From NCBI GenBank assembly GCA_017403985.1, contig JAFRDE010000015.1:1-58311 (forward strand): DNA of 58,311 bases, read 5' to 3'. This DNA is from Ruminococcus sp. (lineage in GTDB: Bacteria; Bacillota; Clostridia; Oscillospirales; Acutalibacteraceae). A model generated the notes under the pieces. That model searched no databases. It was not told the origin of the DNA and saw only the letters and a list, made by a program, of their open reading frames with translations. Of the stretch, positions 8,648 to 17,749 are shown piece by piece. The position numbers and the translations under genes were made by a program. The first letter of the stretch is position 1. The number at the start of each line of letters is the position of its first letter.

Positions 8648-11600
8648 ATGAAGCTGTTCCGAAAACCGCTCAGCCTGCTGCTGTCGATATGCATGATACT
8701 GAATATATTTGTTATTATCCCCACCGTTCAGGCAAATGCGGAGGGGTACAGACACTATGTCTTTCTCGATACCAATAATATCGAACACGGCACGGTAACC
8801 CCTGTAAATTTTAATGACGGCGGAACCTATCAGGAGGAGTACCGCTGTCTGATGAACGTTACGCCCGACGAGGGGTACAAGTTCAAGGCATGGCACATCA
8901 CAGCCTATCCCAGCGGCAAAACCATCGAAGCCGAGATATACGATACCTATCACAGCTTTGTGATACCGGTATTTCCAAGAAAAGACGGCAGACAGAATAT
9001 TCTGATCGCCGCGGAATTTGAAGAGATCGATCCCGATGAGCCCGACGGTCCGTATATTGTGAGCGTTTACAGTCCGGATCCCGACGGAACCGGCAGTTTC
9101 ATTAGCATCGATCATGCCGACGCCAAATACAATGCCGGCGATCTCGTTACCGTCACTGTCAACTGGGCTCCGGGTACGCGGTTTGCCCACAACGGTCTGT
9201 ATAACTCCGACTACACCGGCTTGGACGGCTATTCCCACGACATTGAATTTACCAAGGTCGATGAAAGCACCTATACCTTTATCATGCCCGCTACCTATGT
9301 CGGCACCAATGTGCGGCTGAGCTGTTTCTTTGAGTTTATCCCCTATCAAGTCAACTACGAGACCGATTTCGGCGACGCGCAGATATCCTATGAGGAAAGA
9401 GCGCGGATCCCAACGATTAAACCGAGTCTCTTCCTGTATAACGACAGTACAGGGCAATGGGACTATAAGAACTGGCCCGTGGAGACGCACAGGGATCAGG
9501 TCTTCCGTGTCGACACCTATAACAGGGACGAGTACTGCTGTACGGGCATCACCGCCGTTTATCAGGAGAACGGACAGACCGTCGAAAAGGATATCGTAAC
9601 GGATTCCGGCTACGGCTTCGGACAGATGCGCGACGTCTACGGCAAGATGACCATGCCCGCCGCCGACGTCAAACTGAAGCTGAAAATGGAAAAGCTGCTG
9701 TATGTACGCACGGTCAACACCGCACAAGGCACGGTCACGACCAGCCTCTCCCGCACAAAGCCCGGCGACGAAGTGACCGTTACCGTCACCCCTGCCGCCA
9801 ACTGCGCCTGCACGGGGATCAAGGTGACAGACGCCAACGGTCAGGATGTTCCGCTGTCTGCCGACAACAAATTTACCATGCCCGATACCGACGTCACGGT
9901 TAGCGCGACCTTTGAAATGGGTTACGTCGACAGAGAATGGGACGGTTCTCAGGTCACGGAAGAGGTCAAGGCGGTACCGGCTGATAAGCTCGTTGAGATA
10001 ACCTCCGTGAGCAACCACACGCTCCAATCCGGCAATTGGTATGTCGTCAGGGGCAACGTGACGTTCAACGACAGACTGAATGTCAACGGCGACGTGAACA
10101 TCGTCCTCTGCGACGGCGCGACGCTGAATGCGAACAACGGTATCAGCGTCAACAACGGCGCCTCGCTGCATATCTACGACCAGCAGGGCGGCACCGGCAA
10201 GCTCACCGCAACGTCCCATCGGCTCGACAACGGATCGGCGTCCATGAAGAACGCCGCGATCGGTGCGGACAGCGGCAACGCGGGCAATATCTATATCCAC
10301 GGCGGAAACATCAACGCCAAAGCGGAATTAGCGTGCAGAGGCGCAGCGATCGGCGGCGGAGGCGACGGAGCCGCAGGAGAAATCAAAATATACGGCGGTA
10401 CCGTTGACGCCTGGTCGGATCAATGCGGCGCCGCGATCGGCGGCGGTCAAAACGGTCAGGCGAGCCATGTGAACGGCGAGGGCATCGTCATTTACGGCGG
10501 CAAAGTTACGGCAAAGGCGGGAAGCAACAGCGCCGGAATCGGCAACGGATATAAAGCGAACGGTTCAGCCGGTTCTATCGCTATCTACGGCGGAGAGGTC
10601 ACCGCTTCCGGACACAACGGCGCTGCCGGTATCGGCGGCGGCGACGAAGGCAGCAACGGAAAGATCGATATCTACGGCGGCGTTGTGACCGCGATCGCCT
10701 ATGATTCTATCGCCACCGGCGCGGCGATCGGCAGCGGCGGCAAAGCGAATCAGGGCGGCGCTATCAATATCCACGGCGGCACTGTCGCCGCACAAAGCAC
10801 CTACGGCGCGGGTATCGGCGCGGGTGCAAACGGAAGCTCCGGAACGATCAACATTTCCGGCGGCAACGTCGTTGCATCCTCCTCCTGCGGAGGCGCGGGC
10901 ATCGGCGGCGGCAAAGGGGGCAACGGCGGCAGCATCACGATCTCGGGTGGCGAGGTCACCGGTCGTTCCGCAAAGTTTGATAATGCGGGCGAGGTAACGG
11001 ATTTCTTCCTGAATTATATCGGCGATATGAACAATCCCGAATTCGAGCAAGTAATCGGACCGGCTGTGATAGCAGGAATTGCGGCGATTGTTGAATATCT
11101 GATCTTAGATACCGAATACTCCGGCGCAGGTATCGGCGGCGGTCACGGCGGCGCCGCAGGCAGCATCAACGTCACCGGAGGCGTCGTCACGGCGATATCC
11201 GGTCTGGATTCTGCCAACGCGATCGGTCACGGCAAGGGCAACAACAACGTCGGCAACCTTTCGATATATAACACGGCAAAGGTAACAGCCGGTGCGAGCG
11301 AGAACAGCGCGCGAGCACAGCTCAGCGCGAACCGCGTTCCCTCCTGCCGCAATAACAAATACGCTCATATCGAGCCCTGCGGCCATTACGATGAAAATCA
11401 CGAGCATCAGCTCGAATATATTGACGCGGGTTTTGACGGACACCGTCAGCGCTGCGCGTTATGCAACATAGAACAGGAAGGTATCTTCCCGCACGACTAC
11501 TGGAAGGGCGGCGAGTGCGTCAAATGCCACCACAAGTCGAAGATTACTATCCAGAAAGTGTGGGCGGACGATCAGCAGGATCATCCCGATGAGGTGACCG

Positions 11601-14488
11601 TCAACATCACCTCCGTATGGAAGAGATCGGTAAACGGCACCGAAACCGACGATCTTGTGGTCACGCTCAATGAAGAGAACGAATGGAAGGCTGAGGTGCC
11701 CGCGGTCTGGGGACGCCATATGCTGACCTTCACCGAAGAACCGTGTCAAGGTTATGTCGCAGACAGCTGGACCTTCTGCAGTCCCAGTGAAGACGTCGAT
11801 CCGAATAATTTAGAGCTGCCGGAGGAATACGGCAGCGAAGGCAGCGGTATTCTCGATTTGATCAACGACGATGACGATATCGACGAAGATACCTATGATG
11901 CGTATCTGAATATCATGAAGAGGGAGAACGCCGTCGTCAAGCTGAAGAATAAGCCAGCGAAAACGTTCACCTTCAAAAAGGAATTCATTCAGGACGATGG
12001 CTTCGACGACGAGCTGACTCCCGACGAGATCACCCTGAGATATACCAGCGGTCTGGACAGCGGTGAAAAGACAGTCAAAAAGAACGAGAACTGGACGGTC
12101 GTCGCCGCAAACACCCCCTTCAACGGCTCCATCACCATAACAGAAGACGAGATAGATAACTTTGCCGCCGCGGGCTGGGTCATCGAGGGCAACGGCACCA
12201 TGGTGCTGGTTCCCATGAAGCACGGCGACATGAACACGGTCGTGATCCCGCCGCCCAACTATGACGAGCTGGGTACCGATCAGGTGACAAGAGACAGGAT
12301 CGCGACCGCGCTTGAAGCAAACGACGTCACCATCACGGTGATCAACACGATGAAAAAGATCTATTCCGCCGAGAAGACGTGGGAGATCGACTTCGCCGAT
12401 AAGGATCGTCCCGACGAGCTCAGCGTCGTCCTGCAGCGGCGAGACGGATGGCGTACATGGACGACGGTAGAGATCCAAACACTGGATCCCTCTAACGACT
12501 GGTCCTGTATGTTCGAGCCCGTACCCGAATCGATCATGGACGAGGATCCCACGACACAGCGGATCGAGCCCGTAGCGTATAAGTACCGCGTGCGCGAGCT
12601 GGGACCCAAGAAGAATCAGAACGATCCCGACCCCGACCCGACGCAGGACGATTTCCAGGAGAAGGTCAAGGAGCGGCTGGTCTATGACAAATGGGATCTC
12701 GATAAGGATCTCCTCGCCAACGCGATCACCGCGGCGACCGATCCCGATACCTACTGGCGATGGGAGCCGGATATGGACTGGGTCAAGGAGATAACGAAAA
12801 AGATCGTGATCCCTCCCCCGTCCGTCAAGTTCGAGATCGAGCAGTATAACGACGGCGTTAAGGACGTCAGGAAACATACGACCAAGTACATGGTCGAGTA
12901 TAAAACCGAAAACCTCAAAACAAAGATCACCAACACCGCGGCGCTGGATATCAGCATCTACAAGCGGTGGATCAACTTCAGGGATAAGGATGAGACCGAG
13001 GACGGCAAGGACGAAAAGCCCGAGTACGTCTACCTGATGCTCGAGAGCAAGGTGCAGAAGGAATACGCCGAGCACGAAGGTATTCAGGAAGCGAATATTT
13101 ACACGCCGGTTATGAGCGGCATATTGGGCGACTATTCTGTTCTCGATCTGCCCAAGGTCGAAGACGTGACCAAGAATGTGCAGGACGGCATTTCCTCCAC
13201 GATGGGCGGCAATTTTGTTACGGACGCCGCCGCGGGGCTGATCGTTGATCAAGTCAAAAAGAAGTTAAAAACCGGTATCTGCATCGCCAAGGTGGACGGC
13301 AAAAAGCATGAAAGTCCCCTTCTGCAATGGTCGACCAAGTTCACCGTGAAGAAATACGGCATGGGCGATATGAAGCTGCCGATGGACTTTGCCGGCACAG
13401 AGCTGGTGACCGGCTTGATGGAGATGTGTATCGATGCGATCATCAAGTATTTTTACCCCGAGAGCAATATCCATATCCCGGTTATGTATCACCCGATCGA
13501 CAGCTACTGGAGCATCACGGGTTACTCGCTGCCGATCTTCCGCGATTGGGAACTGACCAGCAACGTCATCAACATCAAGTTCCACGGCGACGACGATGAT
13601 CACGGCGAAGTCGTCGGAGGCACGAAATACTGGAAGGGCGATAAAGAAGAGGATCGCCCCGAAAGCGTGAAGATCCATGTCTACTATAAGGAAGGCGGAA
13701 CCGAAAAGGAGGTCCGCGGGTCACCTGTCGAAGTGAAGAAAGGCGACAGTAACGGCGAGAACGGATGGGTCTGGTCGCTCGAGATCCCGAAGGACAGTGA
13801 AGACGCAGGCAAGGAATATTACATCCGCGAGGACGTCCCGAATGGCTATACGGCGGAATACTGCGGCAAAAACAACTGGGACGTCATTAACTCGAAATCC
13901 GGCGGAACCGATCCCACCGAACCGACAGAGGCTCCCACACAGGCTCCGACTTCGGTAACTCCGACAACGCCGAATCCGACCGAGCCGAGTCCGACGACTC
14001 CGGCTCCCACACAAGCGCCGACCACGACTCCGACGCAGGCACCCACCACGGCTCCCACGCAGCCGCCCACCACAGCTCCGACACAGGCACCCACCACAGC
14101 TCCTACTCAGCCGTCCACCACGGCTCCGACCACAACGCCGACTGAGCCCGTAGCCGAACAAGGCAAACTGAAGATCACAGCGACACGTCCGGATTCCGCA
14201 AATGCAAAGGAGCAATCCTATGTCTATCTGGTTGAGGGTCCCGACGGGATCAGCCTGAACGTCGCGATCGTACTCAAAGCCGGTGAAACCAGCGGCTCCG
14301 CTGTCATCGCAAAGATCCCGACGGGTACATATACGGTGACGGAGGAACGTCGATGGAGCTGGCGCTACAGCGACGGCAGCAAGAAGTCAACAGCCGTTAC
14401 CGCCGGCGAAACCGCAAATGTCACCTTCGATCATACATTAGACCTGTTCGAGTGGCTGAACGGCTACTCTCATCGCAGGTTCCGGTAG
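8648..14488 (+). CDS. Very large secreted surface protein: beta-helix repeats, Cna-B domains, Pro/Thr-rich stalk
   Basis: A 1946-residue protein with a signal peptide (MKLFRKPLSLLLSICMILN, cleavage near ANA-EG). Residues about 30-440 hold divergent InlB/bacterial-repeat modules (GTVTTSLSRTKPGDEVTVTVTP). Residues about 450-900 hold eight or more Gly-rich turns of the pattern GAGIGGG...G.I.I.GG.V.A, consistent with a right-handed beta-helix. A Cys/His-rich linker follows (CALCNIEQ, CVKCHH). Several Cna-B type domains come next (KITIQKVWADDQQDHPDEV; AEKTWEIDFADKDRPDEL; TKYWKGDKEEDRPESVKI), then a PTQAPTT stalk and a final prealbumin-like domain. No LPXTG motif or C-terminal membrane anchor is seen; it ends EWLNGYSHRRFR. 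Start follows GGAGGGAGCGCT. Probably a cell-surface adhesin or structural protein; its anchoring is unexplained. Confidence 0.85.
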   Translation: MKLFRKPLSLLLSICMILNIFVIIPTVQANAEGYRHYVFLDTNNIEHGTVTPVNFNDGGTYQEEYRCLMNVTPDEGYKFKAWHITAYPSGKTIEAEIYDTYHSFVIPVFPRKDGRQNILIAAEFEEIDPDEPDGPYIVSVYSPDPDGTGSFISIDHADAKYNAGDLVTVTVNWAPGTRFAHNGLYNSDYTGLDGYSHDIEFTKVDESTYTFIMPATYVGTNVRLSCFFEFIPYQVNYETDFGDAQISYEERARIPTIKPSLFLYNDSTGQWDYKNWPVETHRDQVFRVDTYNRDEYCCTGITAVYQENGQTVEKDIVTDSGYGFGQMRDVYGKMTMPAADVKLKLKMEKLLYVRTVNTAQGTVTTSLSRTKPGDEVTVTVTPAANCACTGIKVTDANGQDVPLSADNKFTMPDTDVTVSATFEMGYVDREWDGSQVTEEVKAVPADKLVEITSVSNHTLQSGNWYVVRGNVTFNDRLNVNGDVNIVLCDGATLNANNGISVNNGASLHIYDQQGGTGKLTATSHRLDNGSASMKNAAIGADSGNAGNIYIHGGNINAKAELACRGAAIGGGGDGAAGEIKIYGGTVDAWSDQCGAAIGGGQNGQASHVNGEGIVIYGGKVTAKAGSNSAGIGNGYKANGSAGSIAIYGGEVTASGHNGAAGIGGGDEGSNGKIDIYGGVVTAIAYDSIATGAAIGSGGKANQGGAINIHGGTVAAQSTYGAGIGAGANGSSGTINISGGNVVASSSCGGAGIGGGKGGNGGSITISGGEVTGRSAKFDNAGEVTDFFLNYIGDMNNPEFEQVIGPAVIAGIAAIVEYLILDTEYSGAGIGGGHGGAAGSINVTGGVVTAISGLDSANAIGHGKGNNNVGNLSIYNTAKVTAGASENSARAQLSANRVPSCRNNKYAHIEPCGHYDENHEHQLEYIDAGFDGHRQRCALCNIEQEGIFPHDYWKGGECVKCHHKSKITIQKVWADDQQDHPDEVTVNITSVWKRSVNGTETDDLVVTLNEENEWKAEVPAVWGRHMLTFTEEPCQGYVADSWTFCSPSEDVDPNNLELPEEYGSEGSGILDLINDDDDIDEDTYDAYLNIMKRENAVVKLKNKPAKTFTFKKEFIQDDGFDDELTPDEITLRYTSGLDSGEKTVKKNENWTVVAANTPFNGSITITEDEIDNFAAAGWVIEGNGTMVLVPMKHGDMNTVVIPPPNYDELGTDQVTRDRIATALEANDVTITVINTMKKIYSAEKTWEIDFADKDRPDELSVVLQRRDGWRTWTTVEIQTLDPSNDWSCMFEPVPESIMDEDPTTQRIEPVAYKYRVRELGPKKNQNDPDPDPTQDDFQEKVKERLVYDKWDLDKDLLANAITAATDPDTYWRWEPDMDWVKEITKKIVIPPPSVKFEIEQYNDGVKDVRKHTTKYMVEYKTENLKTKITNTAALDISIYKRWINFRDKDETEDGKDEKPEYVYLMLESKVQKEYAEHEGIQEANIYTPVMSGILGDYSVLDLPKVEDVTKNVQDGISSTMGGNFVTDAAAGLIVDQVKKKLKTGICIAKVDGKKHESPLLQWSTKFTVKKYGMGDMKLPMDFAGTELVTGLMEMCIDAIIKYFYPESNIHIPVMYHPIDSYWSITGYSLPIFRDWELTSNVINIKFHGDDDDHGEVVGGTKYWKGDKEEDRPESVKIHVYYKEGGTEKEVRGSPVEVKKGDSNGENGWVWSLEIPKDSEDAGKEYYIREDVPNGYTAEYCGKNNWDVINSKSGGTDPTEPTEAPTQAPTSVTPTTPNPTEPSPTTPAPTQAPTTTPTQAPTTAPTQPPTTAPTQAPTTAPTQPSTTAPTTTPTEPVAEQGKLKITATRPDSANAKEQSYVYLVEGPDGISLNVAIVLKAGETSGSAVIAKIPTGTYTVTEERRWSWRYSDGSKKSTAVTAGETANVTFDHTLDLFEWLNGYSHRRFR

Positions 14489-14510
14489 AGAAAACGTTTG
14501 ACAACGATAT

Positions 14511-14552
14511 AAAACAGCAGGGATGGCTCGCCGAGTCATCCCTGCTGTTTTA
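14511..14552. terminator. Bidirectional terminator between two secreted-protein genes
   Basis: AAAACAGCAGGGATG pairs with CATCCCTGCTGTTTT around a short GCTCGCCGAGT loop. A-rich and T-rich ends suit both converging genes. Confidence 0.9.
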
Positions 14553-14575
14553 TCCTGATTTTTCGAATAATTGCT

Positions 14576-15949
14576 TTATCCGTTGATTTCAACATTCATC
14601 CATGCCAGATATCTTTGCAGGACAGTAGCGTCAACGATCTCCACTTCGCCGCTGTCATCAACGTCCGCGTACATCAGCTGTTCGGGCGTCAGCTCCTTGG
14701 CGCCTGCCAGATAACGCTGGATCAGCGTCACGTCGATGATGGATACAGTGCCGTCCATATCGACGTCGCCGACAAGGTACTGCGGTGTATTTTCTCGGTC
14801 CGTAATCTTCAGCGCTGTTTCAACCTCACCGTCGTCAAAGACGAGCTTCATTTTGTGCAGTCCGACCGAAAGACCGACCAGCTCGGATTTTCCGATCGTC
14901 AGCAGCCCTTCATGAAAGACCATATTGCTTTCGAGGATGGAGCCGTGGTATTCGCCGTCCATATTTACAGAAGCCATAATCCCTTCGGAATCGGTCTTGA
15001 TCTTCAACCCGGAAGAAGCGCTCTTGTCCCACTTGATCACGGGAGTTTCGACGGAGATCTCTTTCTGCTCGGGCGCGACATATTTGTCATAGTCGGCGTA
15101 CGCCATGATGCGGTTGGCGTTAAGGGTGTACGCCTGACCGCGGAAGCTCTCTTCCACATCGAGATCAATCTGACGCGTAATAACCATACCGTCGGAGTTG
15201 CCGTTGGTATAGGTCAGCACATGCGTATCTTTATCATAATCGATAACGATGGCAACGTGAGAGAAGTAGTCGCCGGTACCGTTCCAGCCGAAGAATACCA
15301 GACCGCCCGGCTTGTAGGGCATTTCATCGATAGGATCGACGTCGACGTTATAATAGGTGTTCCACGGCATCGCGTCGAGCTTATGGTGCGCGTTCGGCGC
15401 GTAATAGACCTTCTTCTGGTCAAGGCTGAAGGTCTCGATCCACTCGTCGGCGCTCCAGAAGATACGGGGATCGACGACGTAACAGTAGAAATATCTCTTG
15501 AAGATCTCCTCATCATAGTAGCCCGCCTGATACAGGCACCAGCTCGTGAAGATCGCGCACCAGTCGTAGTCGGCGTACTGTTCGCCTTCACCGCAGTCCA
15601 TGACGTATTGCTGCGCCCATCGGGTGTACTCGGTGTTGCCGGTAAGGTTGTCGTTCATCCGCAGCTCGGCGCCGGTCCAGAGCTTGCCCTCGGCGCGCGC
15701 CTGATCGAGATCGTAGCCCTCGGTGGCAAAGTTAGCGTAGCCCTCCTGCGACAGCGCGACGGCAAGCGTTTTTTCCATAGTGGTACCGTCCTTGGTTTCT
15801 TCGAGCGCCTGCATGAGCTTCGTGTAATAAGGAGAGGTTTTATACTCCTCAGAGAAGCGCAGATCTTCGCCGCTCGCGGAGACGGAAAATACACTCGTCA
15901 TCAATACGGCGATCACCGTCAGGACACTGATGATTCTTTTAACTTTCAT
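14576..15949 (-). CDS. Secreted CHAP-domain amidohydrolase/peptidase with C-terminal type I dockerin
   Basis: A 457-residue protein with a signal peptide (MKVKRIISVLTVIAVLMTSVFSVSA). Residues about 110-300 form a CHAP/NlpC-like fold with nucleophile Cys in YDWCAIFTSWCLYQAG, His in YFSHVAIV and a polar residue in TYTNGNSDG, so a peptidoglycan or peptide amidase is likely. The C-terminal 65 residues form a dockerin with two calcium loops (GDVDMDGTVSIIDVTLIQRYL and a second copy starting ADVDDSGEVEIVDAT), a cohesin-binding module. No cohesin is seen in this window. Confidence 0.88.
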   Translation of the reverse strand: MKVKRIISVLTVIAVLMTSVFSVSASGEDLRFSEEYKTSPYYTKLMQALEETKDGTTMEKTLAVALSQEGYANFATEGYDLDQARAEGKLWTGAELRMNDNLTGNTEYTRWAQQYVMDCGEGEQYADYDWCAIFTSWCLYQAGYYDEEIFKRYFYCYVVDPRIFWSADEWIETFSLDQKKVYYAPNAHHKLDAMPWNTYYNVDVDPIDEMPYKPGGLVFFGWNGTGDYFSHVAIVIDYDKDTHVLTYTNGNSDGMVITRQIDLDVEESFRGQAYTLNANRIMAYADYDKYVAPEQKEISVETPVIKWDKSASSGLKIKTDSEGIMASVNMDGEYHGSILESNMVFHEGLLTIGKSELVGLSVGLHKMKLVFDDGEVETALKITDRENTPQYLVGDVDMDGTVSIIDVTLIQRYLAGAKELTPEQLMYADVDDSGEVEIVDATVLQRYLAWMNVEING

Positions 15950-15981
15950 TGTAATTGCTCCTTTATCGGTATTTGCTTTTA

Positions 15982-17634
15982 TTATTCGGCTGAATCTTCG
16001 TTAGCTTCTTTCAGTTCGAAGCAGAGCATCGTCATATCGTCGAACTGCGGCGCGTCGCCGACGAACGCACTGACGCTGTCGCGCACGCCCTCGATGATCT
16101 GCTTTGGCGCCTCTTCCTTATGCTCGTTCAGCGCGTCGATCGTCCTGCCGACGGTAAACATCTCGTCGTTCTGATCGGTCGCCTCGGGAACGCCGTCGGT
16201 ATAGAGGAAGAGCTTATCGCCCGGATTCAGGGTGATCTCATTGTTCTTGTAGCGCATCCCCTCCATGCCGCCGATCACAAAGCCGTGCTTTTCCTTCACG
16301 ATCTCAAACCGTCCGTCCCTGCGGTATACGGCGGGATCGTCGTGCCCGGCGTTGGCGGAAACGAGCTTCCCGGTGGAGATCTCGAGGATCCCGAGCCACA
16401 CCGTCACGAACATATCCGCGCGGTTGCGGCGACAAACCTCGTTATTGACATAAGTCAGGATCTCGGCAGGCGTACCGCCCATTTTAGTGACGTTTTGGAT
16501 GAGGATGTTCGTAATCATCATAAACAGCGCGGCAGGGATTCCCTTGCCGGAAACGTCCGCGATCTCCATCGCCAGATGATCGTCGTCGATGAAGAAAAAG
16601 TTATAGAAATCGCCGCCGACCATCTTCGCGGGTGTCATCGAGGCGTAGATATCGAATTCGGATCGGTCGGGAAACGCCGGGAACTCATCGGGCAGGGTGG
16701 TCTCCTGGATCGTCGCGGCGATCGAGAGTTCCGCGCCGATACGCTCTTTTTCGGCGGTAGCAGCGGTAAGATTCTCGATATAACTTACCATATCCGTTTC
16801 CATCGAGTCGATGGAGCGGGCGAGGTTGAGGATAACCTCATAGCGGCTGATATCTCCGAGCGGCTCACCCTTTTGATTCTCCTTTGCGAAGCGGGTCGCC
16901 TCATCCGAAACCTTTTTGACGGGCTTGATAACGCCGTTTCTGAGGAGCAAAACGGTAAAAAGCGTGACGACCGCTATCATCATGAAAACGCCGATCGCGA
17001 TCAGGATGACATACGGCATAAAGGCGTTCGCCATCTCGTTGACCGGACGCTGTACGCAGAGGATGCCCGCGACCTCGCCGTTGTGATCCCTGACGGGAAC
17101 CAGCGTGGTGATATGGGGATGCTGGCCGTCGGTCGTACGCATGCGAAAGACCGTTTCATACGGCGAATTTTCCTCATAGATGGCTTGATACTTCTGTCGG
17201 TATTCATCATTCGTGGTATCGCGCTGATAGCCGAGCTCCCACGGTGTGTAGTGAGAATCGTCGACGGAGTTGTTCACCACGTTGAAGATAGACACAAATC
17301 TGCCGTAATCGCTCGTGTCGACCTGTATCACATAGATCAGGGACACGTTCAGCTTATGACAGCAGACGTCCAGCTTTTGCAAGGTATCCTTATATTCCTC
17401 GGTCTCGCCGTCCTCCAGATAAGAGCTCAGATGATCGCCGTTCACAAAGGTCGCCGCGGAATCCGCCATATGGTAGGTAACGGTGGAGTATTCGTCTTTG
17501 AAAGCGCTGACGAAACAGCTGTTGCCGATGATGCATACGATAAAGCCGAACACCAGCAGCATCGCCACGATACCGCCGATGATACTCAGCGACATATTGG
17601 AGCGTATTTTTTTGATTAGTTTCATCCTGTCCAC
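15982..17634 (-). CDS. Membrane sensor PP2C/SpoIIE-type serine phosphatase with HAMP domain
   Basis: A 550-residue protein: TM1 at about 16-40, an extracellular Cache-like sensor (about 45-200), TM2 at about 205-232, a HAMP linker (VIKPVKKVSDEATRFA), a short coiled segment, and a PP2C domain (about 305-540) with VGGDFYNFFF, ADVSGKGIPAALFM, NAGHDDP and FLYTDGVPEA. Relatives (RsbU, SpoIIE) dephosphorylate anti-anti-sigma factors in response to signals. No STAS or anti-sigma partner is nearby. The longest reading starts with GTG; an ATG three codons later (17625) is an alternative, and neither has a good ribosome site. Confidence 0.9.
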   Translation of the reverse strand: MDRMKLIKKIRSNMSLSIIGGIVAMLLVFGFIVCIIGNSCFVSAFKDEYSTVTYHMADSAATFVNGDHLSSYLEDGETEEYKDTLQKLDVCCHKLNVSLIYVIQVDTSDYGRFVSIFNVVNNSVDDSHYTPWELGYQRDTTNDEYRQKYQAIYEENSPYETVFRMRTTDGQHPHITTLVPVRDHNGEVAGILCVQRPVNEMANAFMPYVILIAIGVFMMIAVVTLFTVLLLRNGVIKPVKKVSDEATRFAKENQKGEPLGDISRYEVILNLARSIDSMETDMVSYIENLTAATAEKERIGAELSIAATIQETTLPDEFPAFPDRSEFDIYASMTPAKMVGGDFYNFFFIDDDHLAMEIADVSGKGIPAALFMMITNILIQNVTKMGGTPAEILTYVNNEVCRRNRADMFVTVWLGILEISTGKLVSANAGHDDPAVYRRDGRFEIVKEKHGFVIGGMEGMRYKNNEITLNPGDKLFLYTDGVPEATDQNDEMFTVGRTIDALNEHKEEAPKQIIEGVRDSVSAFVGDAPQFDDMTMLCFELKEANEDSAE

Positions 17635-17640
17635 ACTCGG

Positions 17641-17674
17641 TTAAGGTAAAGGGAATCGTCTCCCTTTACTTTAT
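17641..17674. repeat. Short hairpin copy of repeat family C
   Basis: TTAAGGTAAAGGGAATCG followed by TCTCCCTTTACTTTA. It matches the terminal inverted repeat of the 277-bp element at 46818-47094 and looks like an internally deleted or solo-end derivative. Confidence 0.6.
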
Positions 17675-17749
17675 GGTATTATGATTGCTACTATGATAAC
17701 CGATAATCGGTAAAAAAGCAAGGTAGGCTTTCGTTTGCAGATAATCGAT

